Shown here piece after piece: positions 45,944 through 55,727 of a stretch of DNA of 64,000 nt; within the stretch, counting starts at the first letter, position 1, and each line of letters starts with the position of its first letter. Both the position numbers and the translations under genes were made by a program. A model generated the notes under the pieces. That model ran no database searches. It saw nothing but the letters and a program-made list of their open reading frames with translations, and was not told the DNA's origin. Origin of the DNA: Rummeliibacillus sp. POC4 (lineage in GTDB: Bacteria; Bacillota; Bacilli; Bacillales_A; Planococcaceae); NCBI RefSeq assembly GCF_003576525.1, contig NZ_QWUA01000011.1:1-64000 (forward strand). The letters run 5' to 3'.

Positions 45944-46297
45944 TTATCTTCTTCCCCAATGACGTGGATGACAGCAACCTTTTTGAGGCATACCACAAAT
46001 AGTATTTGTTTCATAACATTCATTTACTACGGACTCTGTGTGAGGGAAATAATGTTGGTTGTGAATAACGTGCTTATTGACTGTTGTAGTATGACTTGGA
46101 TGAATATGTGGAACTACTGTGTTCATAACGTTTGTTCTTACCATTTCTCTTGTTGGCGAAACTCGTGCTGGATCATACTGTGTTGGTAAAGTTTGCGTTG
46201 GTCCCATATGAGCTGGAAACATTTGATTTGGAGAGTAATTAGGCATCATTCCTTGATGACAACTTTCACCAAATTGACCGCAATTTCTGTTGTGCAT
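45944..46297 (-). CDS. cotD: Inner spore coat protein CotD
   Basis: Coat protein of 117 aa, rich in His, Pro, Cys, Met and Thr. The CotD signature is clear: VVPHIHPSHTTTVNKHVI followed by NQHYFPHTESVVNE. It is assembled in the inner coat layers of the spore in the mother cell. A sigma-K like element lies upstream. The Cys-containing ends (GCCHPRHWGRR) could cross-link in the coat. Confidence 0.9.
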   Translation of the reverse strand: MHNRNCGQFGESCHQGMMPNYSPNQMFPAHMGPTQTLPTQYDPARVSPTREMVRTNVMNTVVPHIHPSHTTTVNKHVIHNQHYFPHTESVVNECYETNTICGMPQKGCCHPRHWGRR

Positions 46298-46334
46298 TTT
46301 ATGACCTCCTTTGTTTTAAGGTATTTGTCATTTA

Positions 46335-46343
46335 TAACATATG
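46335..46343 (-). promoter_or_regulatory. Sigma-K type -10 element of cotD
   Basis: On the minus strand it reads CATATGTTA, matching the CATANNNTA consensus, about 38 nt before the cotD start. A possible -35 AC is 18 nt further upstream. Confidence 0.45.
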
Positions 46344-46426
46344 AAAGCCCTGATAATAGAAGTAGTTGTATGCCTACTTGTATTATAAATAAACAAAATT
46401 TTAGATTGATACGTTTTAAGAACATA

Positions 46427-46467
46427 AAAAAACCTTGTAACCGTATAAAACGGAAACAAGGTTTTGA
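46427..46467 (-). terminator. Terminator after rpsD
   Basis: Stem aaaaccttg / caaggtttt (46429-46465), with an inner ccgt/acgg pair; T-run on the minus strand. Confidence 0.88.
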
Positions 46468-46493
46468 AATATATCTTTTGAAATACTCGAAGA

Positions 46494-47096
46494 CTAACGA
46501 GAGTAGTATTCGACGATGAATGATTCGTTGATTTCAGCAGATAATTCGCTGCGTTCTGGAAGACGTACAAAAGTACCTTCTTTTTTGTCAGCGTCTAATG
46601 AAAGATATTCTGGTACAAAGTTGTTAACTTCGATAGCTTCAGTTACAACATCAAGGTTTTGAGATTTTTCACGAAGAGAAATAACTTGACCTGGTTTTAC
46701 GCTGTATGAAGGGATGTCAACGCGTTTGCCATCAACTAAGATGTGACCATGGTTTACTAATTGGCGAGCAGCACGACGAGTGCGAGCTAAACCAAGACGG
46801 TAAACAAGGTTGTCTAAGCGAGTTTCAAGAAGGATCATGAAGTTTTCACCATGAACACCATTCATTTTACCAGCTTTAACGAATAAGTTGTGGAATTGAC
46901 GTTCGTTCATACCATACATATGACGAAGTTTTTGTTTTTCTTGTAATTGTAAGCCGTACTCAGACAATTTTTTACGTTGAGTTGGGCCGTGTTGTCCTGG
47001 AGCGTATGGACGTTTTTCGATTTCTTTACCAGTACCGCTTAAAGAAATGCCTAAACGACGAGATAGTTTCCAAGATGGACCTGTATAACGAGACAT
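46494..47096 (-). CDS. rpsD: 30S ribosomal protein S4
   Basis: Ribosomal protein S4 of 200 aa, a primary 16S rRNA binder in the 30S body. It begins [25 protein letters not shown] and has the S4 RNA-binding domain [32 protein letters not shown]. In Bacillales rpsD is monocistronic, near tyrS, and represses its own translation through its leader. Good ggaggga site. Confidence 0.97.
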   Translation of the reverse strand: MSRYTGPSWKLSRRLGISLSGTGKEIEKRPYAPGQHGPTQRKKLSEYGLQLQEKQKLRHMYGMNERQFHNLFVKAGKMNGVHGENFMILLETRLDNLVYRLGLARTRRAARQLVNHGHILVDGKRVDIPSYSVKPGQVISLREKSQNLDVVTEAIEVNNFVPEYLSLDADKKEGTFVRLPERSELSAEINESFIVEYYSR

Positions 47097-47283
47097 TTAG
47101 AGTCCCTCCTATTGGTTTTTTATTTGGCATAAAATAAAAACCAGATGTATTTAGCTCCACTGTCATTTTATTTTCATGTATCTTCGCTCTTGCAGCCGAA
47201 GAGTTACGCAATACACCGTCTACATAAGTAGAGGAATAAAATGAAGCAATAAAACCATACAACCGCTGCGTTTATTTTACACA
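47097..47283 (-). promoter_or_regulatory. rpsD leader, probable S4 autoregulatory RNA
   Basis: About 187 nt between the predicted transcription start and the rpsD ATG, with several complementary segments. Bacillus rpsD leaders fold into a pseudoknotted S4 binding site. Assigned mainly by position; I did not model the fold. Confidence 0.45.
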
Positions 47284-47637
47284 AATTACATTCTATCTTC
47301 TATGAATGCAAGTGTCAAGGAAAATTACTTTTTTCATTAATAACTAGAGTTCCTACTTTTTGAAAGCAGGAATATAGATTGATTTTTTCTAATCATAAGT
47401 TGAATTCAAAATGTTTAACGGGTAGTTTGGATAAATCTATAAAATATCTAGTAAATTTTCACGTGGTATAGATGTTGATAAACATCACAGATATAAAACT
47501 AATAGTCATTTATAATGGCATTTATGCTATTATGTAAAAAAATACAGATTGTTTATAGTTTGAAAGACTCATTTGATGTATACTGGAATAGTAAAAAATA
47601 TTTACATACTGTATCAAAGAAAAAAGGTGATGGAAAG
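47276..47637. other. Divergent region between rpsD and ytrP
   Basis: Contains the rpsD promoter on the minus strand and presumably the ytrP promoter. The frame of ytrP extends upstream to an ATG at 47515 without a ribosome binding site. Nothing else recognised. Confidence 0.4.
47290..47318 (-). promoter_or_regulatory. Sigma-A promoter of rpsD
   Basis: On the minus strand: TTGACA (47318-47313), 17-nt spacer, TAGAAT (47295-47290). Near-consensus. Confidence 0.75.
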
Positions 47638-49524
47638 TTGCGAAGTCTACAAATAATGCAAAGTATTAAAAGTCAGATGCTTGATTTGTGGATAGAAAAT
47701 GCTAAGAAACCACTTACTGCAGTTGAGTATTTAGAATTGTTTAAAGGAATCATGAGTAAAGAGTTTAATATTAATAAAGTTGAATATTTAAGCATTGAAA
47801 ATGACGTATTATATCCGCTATCCACTTCTAGTGATGGCTATTATATTTCCAATGGCATTCCATTTCTATTGGTTGAACCTTATTTAAATCAGAGACATCA
47901 TTTTCCTAATCGACTAGTTAACACATTAAAGCATTATTTTGATTATGCTGGTGATGTTCTTATATTAAAAGATAACTGTGATAAGGAAAACTGTGACAAG
48001 ATAGGGATGATTATTTTAGAAGAATCATCATTATGGAATTCTTTTGCACAAACTCCTTTCGTTGATGAACTAGAGAACCTATTACGCGATACAGTTAAAA
48101 TGATAAAAATTACACAAAATATTATTTATGAGAAAAAGTTAAGTCAAGAACTATTTGAAATGACTGAAGTATTCCATTCAACAATGGATGTTGATCATAT
48201 TTTAGAAGCAATGATTCATGGTGTAAAAAGAATTTTCCCGAAATTCCCTTCGAAATTGATATTATCAAATGATCAAGACCGCATTAAAATAGAAGATGTA
48301 TATGTCTTTGATTATTTATTGGAACGTCCATCAACAATAGAAGCGTTTGTATCAGGAGAAATGACGATTGAACATGCTACCGATATTAATAATCGTCTTT
48401 TAAATGCACCTATTAAAGGAAAGCAGGGAATATATGGTGTTCTGCAAATTTTTGCTCCAACTGAATATCGTTATAGTTCGAGAGAAAAAAGATTTATACA
48501 ACATTTAACTAAAACTTCAGGAAACGCACTCGAAAACGCCAAACTTTACCATCAATCTCATCGTTTAGTTTCTGATTTGCAAATGATTAATGAAACATCC
48601 CAACGATTGAATATGAAGTTAAACAAGGAAGAAATATTATCTTTTCTGACTAAACAATTGAAAAGGTCATTTGAACCTTCTGAAATTTGTTTTGCTTTAC
48701 TAAATGAAGATGAATTTCAAAATGCTAATGGAACTACAGCGTTCTTTTATCGAAAAGAGTCAAAAATTTACTGCGATTATATTTCAAATCATTTTAGTAA
48801 TTCAGTAGATCCTTTGTTTGTCGCAGAATTTGATAGTCTAGTCGAAGAAAAAATACCGTATAATTCCATGATGGTAGTTCCAATTATTGTTAGAGAAAAA
48901 GTACAGGGATATTGTGCAATTTTACACCAAGATTCCTACTATTTTTCATTTGATAGTTTTAAATTAATGCAATCGCTCATCAGACACTCATCTTTAGCCA
49001 TTTCAAATATTCTTTTACGTGAACAATTACAAGAAATGGTAGACCGCGATCATTTGACGAAGTTGTATGCACGAGAATATTTAGAACGCTATATTGAAAG
49101 TTCAATGAGCGAAGATAATTGTGGGACGTTCGTATTGTTAGATATTGATAATTTTAAAATGGTTAATGATACATTTGGACATCAAATGGGTGATTTAATC
49201 TTACAGTCAATTGGAGAACAATTACAACTTTGTATACAAGATGAAGGAATTTGTGCTCGTTGGGGTGGAGAGGAAATGGCCATTTATCTACCGAGTAAGA
49301 AAGCAAATGAAACGGTTGAAATTGTCAATCACATTATTAATCTAATTCCAAGTGTAACAGAACCATCGGTTACGTTATCCTCAGGTATTTCAGAATGGCA
49401 TAATGATTTCAAACTTTCATATAAAAGGTTATTTCAGAATGCAGATGTCGCATTGTATAAGGCAAAAAATTCAGGCAAAAACAGATATTGCTTATTTAGT
49501 AGTGAATATTCAAAAGAAAAATAA
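47638..49524 (+). CDS. ytrP: GAF–GGDEF protein YtrP, putative diguanylate cyclase
   Basis: Signalling protein of about 628 aa with GAF-like sensory domains (about 150-500) and a C-terminal GGDEF domain. The active loop is ARWGGEEM and the upstream FVLLDIDNFKMVNDTFGHQMGD binds GTP and metal, so it may make cyclic di-GMP. The RxxD inhibitory site five residues before the loop is missing (QDEG), so product inhibition is unlikely. TTG 47638 after aaaggtgat is preferred; an in-frame ATG at 47515 would add 41 residues but lacks a ribosome binding site. Next to rpsD and ytsP as in B. subtilis. Confidence 0.85.
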   Translation: MRSLQIMQSIKSQMLDLWIENAKKPLTAVEYLELFKGIMSKEFNINKVEYLSIENDVLYPLSTSSDGYYISNGIPFLLVEPYLNQRHHFPNRLVNTLKHYFDYAGDVLILKDNCDKENCDKIGMIILEESSLWNSFAQTPFVDELENLLRDTVKMIKITQNIIYEKKLSQELFEMTEVFHSTMDVDHILEAMIHGVKRIFPKFPSKLILSNDQDRIKIEDVYVFDYLLERPSTIEAFVSGEMTIEHATDINNRLLNAPIKGKQGIYGVLQIFAPTEYRYSSREKRFIQHLTKTSGNALENAKLYHQSHRLVSDLQMINETSQRLNMKLNKEEILSFLTKQLKRSFEPSEICFALLNEDEFQNANGTTAFFYRKESKIYCDYISNHFSNSVDPLFVAEFDSLVEEKIPYNSMMVVPIIVREKVQGYCAILHQDSYYFSFDSFKLMQSLIRHSSLAISNILLREQLQEMVDRDHLTKLYAREYLERYIESSMSEDNCGTFVLLDIDNFKMVNDTFGHQMGDLILQSIGEQLQLCIQDEGICARWGGEEMAIYLPSKKANETVEIVNHIINLIPSVTEPSVTLSSGISEWHNDFKLSYKRLFQNADVALYKAKNSGKNRYCLFSSEYSKEK

Positions 49525-49604
49525 TATCATTTACGTGACTTATTAAAATTATTATAAAGATTAATTTTCTCAAAATTCAAATATAGATGATTTGCGTTAT
49601 ATAG

Positions 49605-49652
49605 TAAAAAACCATAGAAACCCAAAATAATGTGGATTCTATGGTTTTTACT
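49605..49652 (+). terminator. Terminator between ytrP and ytsP
   Basis: Stem aaaaaaccatagaa (from 49606) / ttctatggtttttt region (49637-49650); works for both convergent genes. Confidence 0.85.
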
Positions 49653-49686
49653 TTTTAGTATGGTGCACAACTGAGAAAAAATTCTT

Positions 49687-50160
49687 TTACAAATAGAGAT
49701 GCTTTGTCAAGATAGTAACAAATTGTTCCAGACCATCCTGATCTTCTGTTGAAAATCGATTCTTAATAGGACTATCAATATCAAGTACGCCGAAAAGTGT
49801 TTGCTCTTTAACAATAGGAACGACAATTTCAGATTGAGAGGCACTATCGCAGGCGATATGTCCAGGAAATGCATGAACATCCTCTACAACAATTGTTTTT
49901 TGTGATTCGGCAGCAGTACCACAAACCCCTTTTCCAAATGGAATGTGAACGCAAGCAGGAAGCCCTTGGAATGGCCCTAAAAGTAACTCATCATTTTTTG
50001 ATAAATAAAATCCGCACCAATTAATATTGTCTAGGAATTGGTTAAGAAGAGCAGAGGCATTACTTAAATTAGCAACGTTATCAAATTCACCTTCTAGTAA
50101 GGCATCTAATTGTTTGGCTAATAAATTGTATTTTGCTTTTAAATCGTTACTATAGTTCAT
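49687..50160 (-). CDS. ytsP: Free methionine-R-sulfoxide reductase (GAF domain) YtsP
   Basis: GAF-fold enzyme of 157 aa that reduces free Met-R-sulfoxide. Expected residues are visible: NWCGFYL near the substrate pocket, LPACVHIPFGKGVCGTAAES and HIACDSASQSEIVVP, which hold the three catalytic/resolving cysteines. Conserved end ILDVIDSP-like as LFGVLDIDSP. It lies 31 nt after hisJ on the minus strand and probably shares its transcript. Confidence 0.9.
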   Translation of the reverse strand: MNYSNDLKAKYNLLAKQLDALLEGEFDNVANLSNASALLNQFLDNINWCGFYLSKNDELLLGPFQGLPACVHIPFGKGVCGTAAESQKTIVVEDVHAFPGHIACDSASQSEIVVPIVKEQTLFGVLDIDSPIKNRFSTEDQDGLEQFVTILTKHLYL

Positions 50161-50191
50161 AATATCTTTCCTCCGAATTAGTCTTTTAAAA

Positions 50192-50992
50192 TTAGTTGTT
50201 TAATGGAAATATTTCATCATAAAATTGATGCAAATCAGCAACTTGGTGAGCATCTGAACCAAAAACCAATGGTATATTTAATGATTTTGCATATTGAATA
50301 TACGGTAGTGGAGGGTAGGATTCTTTGCAAAATTCCTTTGCAAGTCCAGCACTATTTACATCTAGTTCACAGTGATTGTCAGCCATAAGCTGTAGAACTT
50401 GTTTAATATGTTCATCATCATTAATAGATTCTCCGTGCGCAAGTTGGAATTTGTGGATTAAAGTAGGATGTCCGATTCGTTTTGGCTTATATTTTCCAAG
50501 ATCCGCAGAGATTGATTGTTTTAATGTTTCATAGTATAAATCATATACTGCTTGAACAGAACCTAATTTGTTTGCAAATTCTAAAAAAGTATCTTCTGAA
50601 TAATCAATACATGTATATTCATCATTATATTTTAGGAAATGTACTGATAATATTGCATCATCAATTTGAGGGCCTACTATGTTTAAAAAACTAGTCGTCT
50701 CTGTTTCATATCCTACGATATAGTCAACCTCGAAACCAATGCGGATATGTATGTTTTCTTTGTATTGTTCTTTTAATGTATTAAGTTCATCTAAATATGA
50801 AATTAGTTTATGAGGGTCCATACCGCTATCTTTTTCAGGTGTAGGATCAACAAAATTAGTAGGTAACGGTGCATGTTCTGTAAAAGTTATATCTTTGAAT
50901 CCCAATTTTATAGCTTTTTTGATATAATTTTCTATAGTATCATTAGTTCCGTGTGGACAATATTGGGTGTGAATATGTGCATCTCTTTTCAA
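50192..50992 (-). CDS. hisJ: Histidinol-phosphatase HisJ (PHP family)
   Basis: PHP-type phosphatase of 266 aa for the penultimate step of histidine synthesis. Metal motif HIHTQYCPHG at the start, TFTEHAP next, later GFEVDYI and FGSDAH. TTG at 50992 is the start: the ggaggg ribosome binding site would overlap codons 2-3 if the ATG at 51007 were used, and MKRDAHIHT matches the homologue. No other his genes are nearby, as in B. subtilis. Confidence 0.92.
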   Translation of the reverse strand: MKRDAHIHTQYCPHGTNDTIENYIKKAIKLGFKDITFTEHAPLPTNFVDPTPEKDSGMDPHKLISYLDELNTLKEQYKENIHIRIGFEVDYIVGYETETTSFLNIVGPQIDDAILSVHFLKYNDEYTCIDYSEDTFLEFANKLGSVQAVYDLYYETLKQSISADLGKYKPKRIGHPTLIHKFQLAHGESINDDEHIKQVLQLMADNHCELDVNSAGLAKEFCKESYPPLPYIQYAKSLNIPLVFGSDAHQVADLHQFYDEIFPLNN

Positions 50993-51140
50993 AAAAAATC
51001 CCTCCATTAAAAAAAAATAGTCGAATTACTGAGAAATTTGTAAGAAATCTCTTTAAAGGGTAAACAAAATACCCAAAAACATGGTACTATTAAGCATAAT
51101 TAGAAGCTGAAAAATTGATTTTGGGACAAGGGGGCTTACG

Positions 51141-52832
51141 ATGAAGTATATCATTCCTACCATCATCGTACTATGTGTAATTTTAGCAATTGTCTTTATT
51201 TTTCGTCGGAAACATAGAAATGAAATTGAAAGACTTGACCAAAAGAAACTACAGATACAAAATAAGCCAGTGCTAGAAGAGCTAACAAAAGTTAAAGCGT
51301 TGAACATGAATGGGCAAACTGAAGAAATGTTCGAGCGTTGGCGCAATAAATGGACAGAGCTTATGGATGTAGAAATGCCAAAAATTGATGTCCTTTTATT
51401 TGATGCTGAAGAACAAGTAGATAAATTTCATTTTGGTAAAGCTACAGAGATTGAAAAAGAAATTGAATCTCGCATCACAGAGTATGACCAAGAAATGGTG
51501 AAAATTTTAAAAGAATTAGATGAGTTAATCGGTAGTGAAGAAAGAAATAGAATCGAAATTGAGCAAATAAAAGAACAATATCGAGCTGCACGTAAGACAT
51601 TACTAGCGCATCAATATTCTTATGGACCAGCAGCAAATCCAATTGAAAAAAGATTAGAGAAGTTCAATCCTCAATTCGAAGAATATGATCAGTTAACAGC
51701 TTCTGGAAATTATTTAAACGCACGTGAAATCGTTGTGAAACTTAATGAGGAAGGACAGGTACTCTTTAAACTAATCAACGAAATCCCTGCATTATTGACG
51801 GAGATTCAACATAAAATTCCATCTGATATTCATGAAATCCGTAATGGTCACCGGGAGATGGAAGAACAATCTTATTTCCTAGCGCACCTAGAAATTTTGG
51901 AGAAATTAGATCGCATCGAAGAGAATCTAGTTGAGTTTAAACAAAAAATTGCAGAACTTGATATTGCATCTGTTCAACATAGAGTTGTTGAGATTAAAGA
52001 CGAAATTGAATCTTTTTATGATGCACTTGAAAAAGAAGTTATCGGTAAAAGATTCGTTGAAAACAATTTTGCAGAAATTGGAGAGTTGCTAGAATCAGCT
52101 ATTGAAGCTACAGAAAAAACAGCAAAAGAAGCTGATACTGTTCAAAAAAGTTATCGAATATCTCAAAAAGAAGCAGATGTTCCTGTCAATTGTAAACAAC
52201 AGTTACTATCTTTACGACAAAATTATGAATTATTGTCTATAGAAGTACAAGAAGAACAATCAGCTTATTCAAGCATGGAAGAAGTTTTAAAAGAATTAAA
52301 AACATCTATTGAGCAATTATTTGAAGAGCAAGAGCAATTTGCTGACCGTATGAAGAGCTTGCGAATAGATGAGAATAAAGCAAGAGCAACATTAAATAAT
52401 CAAAAAAAATTGCTGCACGAAACAGAACGTATGCTACATAAAGCAAATTTACCTGGAATACCAGAAGAAATGGATGCAAGATTAGAAGAAGCAGCTGAAA
52501 GAATTTTTGTTGTTGTCAATAATCTTCAAGAGATTCCACTTAATATGGAAACAGTAAACAAAAATCTTGAAATTGCAGAGAAATGCATTGTTGATGTACA
52601 TAGTTCAGCAATTGAAATGCTTGAAAATGTACAATTGATTGAACGAATTATACAATATGGCAATCGTTATAGAAATTCGAATCCTGCTATGCACCAACAA
52701 CTTTTAGAGGCAGAAGATGCATTTAGAGAAATGCGTTATACAAAAGCTTTAGAGTATGCTGCAACTGCAGTAGAAGCTGTTGAACCAGGTTCTATGAAAA
52801 AAATTCAGGTACTTGCCAAAAGCGAGGTATGA
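51141..52832 (+). CDS. ezrA: Septation ring formation regulator EzrA
   Basis: Membrane division protein of 563 aa with one N-terminal transmembrane helix (about 3-22) and a long cytoplasmic spectrin-like coiled-coil domain. EzrA binds FtsZ and stops extra Z-rings, and helps bring PBP1 to the septum. Length matches B. subtilis (about 562 aa). Near the C-terminus YGNRYRNSNPAMHQQL is the conserved QNR-type patch. A hairpin follows before nifZ. Confidence 0.95.
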   Translation: MKYIIPTIIVLCVILAIVFIFRRKHRNEIERLDQKKLQIQNKPVLEELTKVKALNMNGQTEEMFERWRNKWTELMDVEMPKIDVLLFDAEEQVDKFHFGKATEIEKEIESRITEYDQEMVKILKELDELIGSEERNRIEIEQIKEQYRAARKTLLAHQYSYGPAANPIEKRLEKFNPQFEEYDQLTASGNYLNAREIVVKLNEEGQVLFKLINEIPALLTEIQHKIPSDIHEIRNGHREMEEQSYFLAHLEILEKLDRIEENLVEFKQKIAELDIASVQHRVVEIKDEIESFYDALEKEVIGKRFVENNFAEIGELLESAIEATEKTAKEADTVQKSYRISQKEADVPVNCKQQLLSLRQNYELLSIEVQEEQSAYSSMEEVLKELKTSIEQLFEEQEQFADRMKSLRIDENKARATLNNQKKLLHETERMLHKANLPGIPEEMDARLEEAAERIFVVVNNLQEIPLNMETVNKNLEIAEKCIVDVHSSAIEMLENVQLIERIIQYGNRYRNSNPAMHQQLLEAEDAFREMRYTKALEYAATAVEAVEPGSMKKIQVLAKSEV

Positions 52833-52854
52833 TGTTCATAATAAGAAAAGCATT

Positions 52855-52890
52855 AAGCCACCGCACGGTTCTGTGCTGGTGGTTTTCTTT
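52855..52890 (+). terminator. Hairpin/terminator between ezrA and nifZ
   Basis: Stem aagccaccgcac (52855-52866) / gtgctggtggttt (52873-52885), loop ggttct, followed by tctttt and 16 nt later by the nifZ ribosome binding site. Confidence 0.75.
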
Positions 52891-52908
52891 TGGAAGGAAG
52901 GGAATACA

Positions 52909-54045
52909 ATGATTTATCTAGATCATAGCGCTACAACCAAACCAGACCCAGCTGTTTTGCAAACATTTATCCAAGCAAATGAACGTTTTTATGCAAATCC
53001 AGCATCTCTTCATCAAATGGGGGTTGAAGCAAATACATTATTATCTCGTTCAAGAGAACAAATTGCAGATATTATAAAAACATCACCACTACAAATTATT
53101 TTCACATCTGGAGGATCTGAGTCCAATAATTTCGCGATTAAAGGATTAGCAAGAGCGAACAAACATCGTGGTAAAAAGATACTTGTGTCAGCTATTGAGC
53201 ATGCTTCTGTTTTAGAAAGTGCAAAAGCATTAGAAAATGAAGGATTTATCGTTGAATATGTTAATGTAGATGAAAATGGTGTTATTTTAATAGATGATTT
53301 AAAGAAAAAGCTAACAAAGGATACGGTTGTTGTTAGTATTATGCATGTAAATAATGAGATGGGTGCTGTTCAACCAGTATCAGAAATAGCCAAAATTGTG
53401 CATCAAAATAGCCGTGCATTTTATCATATGGATGCTGTCCAAAGTTTTGGCAAAATTCCTGTACAATTTAATGGAGAAGATGGTCCAGATGCAATTACTG
53501 TATCAGGTCATAAAATAAATTGTTTAAAAGGAACTGGCTTTTTAGCATTACGTAAACAGGTGAAAATCCAACCTATTATTCATGGTGGTGGACAAGAGAT
53601 GGGATTTCGTAGTGGCACTGTAGCAGTACCACAAGATGTTGCATTAGCCAAAGCCGTGCGCTTAGCAACTGAAAAACAACCCCAAAAAGCAGCTCAATAT
53701 AGTAAATGGAGAGATGAGTTGCACGAATTCTTTAAACAGTTCCCATATGTAAGAGTCCTTTCTAGTAGTCAGGGTGCTCCACATATTATTAGTTGTGCAG
53801 TACAAGGATTAAAAGGGGAAATACTAGTTAATGCGATGCAACATGAAGGGATTATTATCTCAACATCAAGTGCATGTTCATCAAAAGACCATACTATTAG
53901 TCATGTAGTAAAAGCAATTCAAGTTGAACCATCTTATGAAAAAGGTGTTATTCGTATGAGTCTAGGTGAAGGAATTTCTGATGAAGATATTGCATCATTT
54001 AAAACAGCTTTTTCTAAAGTAATGCACCAAGTAAAGGAGTTTTAA
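52909..54045 (+). CDS. nifZ: Cysteine desulfurase NifZ (ThiI partner)
   Basis: PLP-dependent cysteine desulfurase of 378 aa. PLP lysine in TVSGHKINCLKG; catalytic cysteine in SSACSSKDHTISHV (about residue 325) on a short group-II-like loop; EHASVLES and HMDAVQSFGK bind cofactor. In B. subtilis NifZ passes persulfide sulfur to ThiI for 4-thiouridine in tRNA; thiI starts 4 nt downstream. The ATG at 52909 after ggaaggaaggg fits; the longer frame overlapping ezrA is spurious. Confidence 0.94.
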   Translation: MIYLDHSATTKPDPAVLQTFIQANERFYANPASLHQMGVEANTLLSRSREQIADIIKTSPLQIIFTSGGSESNNFAIKGLARANKHRGKKILVSAIEHASVLESAKALENEGFIVEYVNVDENGVILIDDLKKKLTKDTVVVSIMHVNNEMGAVQPVSEIAKIVHQNSRAFYHMDAVQSFGKIPVQFNGEDGPDAITVSGHKINCLKGTGFLALRKQVKIQPIIHGGGQEMGFRSGTVAVPQDVALAKAVRLATEKQPQKAAQYSKWRDELHEFFKQFPYVRVLSSSQGAPHIISCAVQGLKGEILVNAMQHEGIIISTSSACSSKDHTISHVVKAIQVEPSYEKGVIRMSLGEGISDEDIASFKTAFSKVMHQVKEF

Positions 54046-54049
54046 CCAA

Positions 54050-55252
54050 ATGAAATGGCATGAAATTTTAATTCGTTACGGAGAAATAACAACAAAAGGT
54101 CGTAACCGTAAATTATTCATCAATCGATTAAAAGAAAATTTACGCTATACGTTCGCTGATATTCCAAATTTGCGAATCCGTTCAGAACGTGACCGCATGT
54201 ATTTGAGCAGTAATGTAGATACTGAAATGGAAGAACTAATTGAACGATTACCCCATATTTTCGGTATTCACTCGTTTAGTCCAGTTGCACAATGTGAACC
54301 TACAATTGAAGCAATGAAAGAATTAGCAGTCGAAATTGTAAAAGGAATGGATTATAAAGGAAAAACATTTAAAGTAAATGCAAAAAGATCTTTTAAAAAA
54401 TTCCCTATGGACACATATGAACTTCAACAAGCTATTGGTAGCCACGTATTAGGAACGCTCCCTGGCATGACAGTTCAAATGAAAAAACCTGATATTGAAC
54501 TTCGTGTAGAAGTTCGTGAAAAAGCTGTATATATGATGGTAGATGTCATACATGGTGCAGGTGGCTTGCCAATCGGTTCAAATGGTAAAGCATTATTATT
54601 ACTTTCCGGAGGCATTGATAGTCCTGTTGCAGCTTATTATATGATGAAACGCGGAGTAAGAGTAGAAGCAATCCATTTCTTTAGCCCACCTTTTACAAGC
54701 GATCAATCTTTAGGCAAGGTTAAAGAATTATGTGAAAAAATCAGTCGATTTGGTGGTAATATCCGCTTACATGTTATACCTTTTACTGAAATTCAACAAA
54801 CCATTCAAAGTAGTGTACCTGAAAATGTTACAATGACATCTACTCGAAGAATGATGATGAAAGTTGCGGATATCGTTCGAAAAGAAATAGATGCGAAAGC
54901 AATTGTTACAGGAGAAAATCTTGGACAAGTGGCTAGCCAAACATTAGAAAGCTTAGCTGCGATTAATGATGTGACTACTACACCTATTTTACGTCCATTA
55001 ATCACATTTGATAAATTAGAAATAATTGAAGTAGCCCAAAAAATTGGTACGTATGAAACTTCAATTCGTCCATTTGAAGATTGTTGTACAGTATTTACAC
55101 CAGCAAATCCAAAAACAAAGCCTAGAGTAGAAAAGATGAATTATTATGAGAGCTTCACAAATTTCGATGAAATGATTGAAAAGGCAGTTAAAAATCGTGA
55201 AATTCATACATTCCCTAAAAAGAAAACAGATGAATTTCTAGACCTACTCTAA
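54050..55252 (+). CDS. thiI: tRNA 4-thiouridine synthase ThiI
   Basis: Protein of 400 aa that thiolates U8 of tRNA. An N-terminal ferredoxin-like plus THUMP domain (about 1-165) is followed by an adenylating PP-loop LLLSGGIDSPVAAY (about 182-195). It lacks the C-terminal rhodanese domain of the E. coli enzyme, as is usual in Bacillales, so sulfur comes directly from NifZ. Conserved FEDCCTVFTPANPKTKP near the end contains possible sulfur-relay cysteines. Confidence 0.95.
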   Translation: MKWHEILIRYGEITTKGRNRKLFINRLKENLRYTFADIPNLRIRSERDRMYLSSNVDTEMEELIERLPHIFGIHSFSPVAQCEPTIEAMKELAVEIVKGMDYKGKTFKVNAKRSFKKFPMDTYELQQAIGSHVLGTLPGMTVQMKKPDIELRVEVREKAVYMMVDVIHGAGGLPIGSNGKALLLLSGGIDSPVAAYYMMKRGVRVEAIHFFSPPFTSDQSLGKVKELCEKISRFGGNIRLHVIPFTEIQQTIQSSVPENVTMTSTRRMMMKVADIVRKEIDAKAIVTGENLGQVASQTLESLAAINDVTTTPILRPLITFDKLEIIEVAQKIGTYETSIRPFEDCCTVFTPANPKTKPRVEKMNYYESFTNFDEMIEKAVKNREIHTFPKKKTDEFLDLL

Positions 55253-55280
55253 ATAAGAATATATTTCCTAAATATTTGTT

Positions 55281-55309
55281 GTATGTTTTTTTACCTCCAG
55301 CACATTCTA
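55281..55309 (+). promoter_or_regulatory. Sigma-G type promoter of the first SASP gene
   Basis: gtatg (55281-55285), 17-nt spacer, cattcta (55303-55309), matching the forespore sigma-G consensus (GHATR, CATHHTA). Confidence 0.75.
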
Positions 55310-55331
55310 TATGCACAAGGAGGTGATTCAC

Positions 55332-55535
55332 ATGTCAAACAACTCAAGTTCAAATCAATTAGAAGTTCGTGGCGCAAAACAAGCCATTGACCAAATGAAG
55401 TACGAAATCGCACAAGAATTTGGTGTACAGCTAGGCGCAGATGCATCAGCGCGTGCTAACGGATCCGTTGGCGGAGAAATCACAAAGCGCTTAGTTGCAA
55501 TGGCTGAACAACAGCTGAACGGTTATTCTAAATAA
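55332..55535 (+). CDS. Alpha/beta-type small acid-soluble spore protein
   Basis: SASP of 67 aa that coats and protects spore DNA, made in the forespore. Family motifs: YEIAQEFGV, where the GPR protease cleaves after the glutamate, and [16 protein letters not shown], the DNA-binding helix. ATG 55332 after aaggaggtga. Paralogue of the next gene (same layout, about 85% identical by eye). Confidence 0.96.
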   Translation: MSNNSSSNQLEVRGAKQAIDQMKYEIAQEFGVQLGADASARANGSVGGEITKRLVAMAEQQLNGYSK

Positions 55536-55544
55536 CTAAAGTAA

Positions 55545-55590
55545 AAAAAGAGCCGAGGAAGAATTCAAAAGAATTTTTCCTCGGCTTTTC
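55545..55590 (+). terminator. Terminator after the first SASP gene
   Basis: Stem aaaagagccgaggaa (55546-55560) / ttcctcggctttt (55577-55589), with inner gaattc/gaattt pairing. Confidence 0.88.
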
Positions 55591-55727
55591 ACTTTAGCAG
55601 AGGATAATTTTATTTTAAATCTGAATTAGGGTTTTTTAATTGTACGCACTTATTATTTCTTATAACTAACAAAAAATGCTTTTTAACTTTCATTTATATC
55701 CATATCTCAAATTTTTAAAACATCAGT

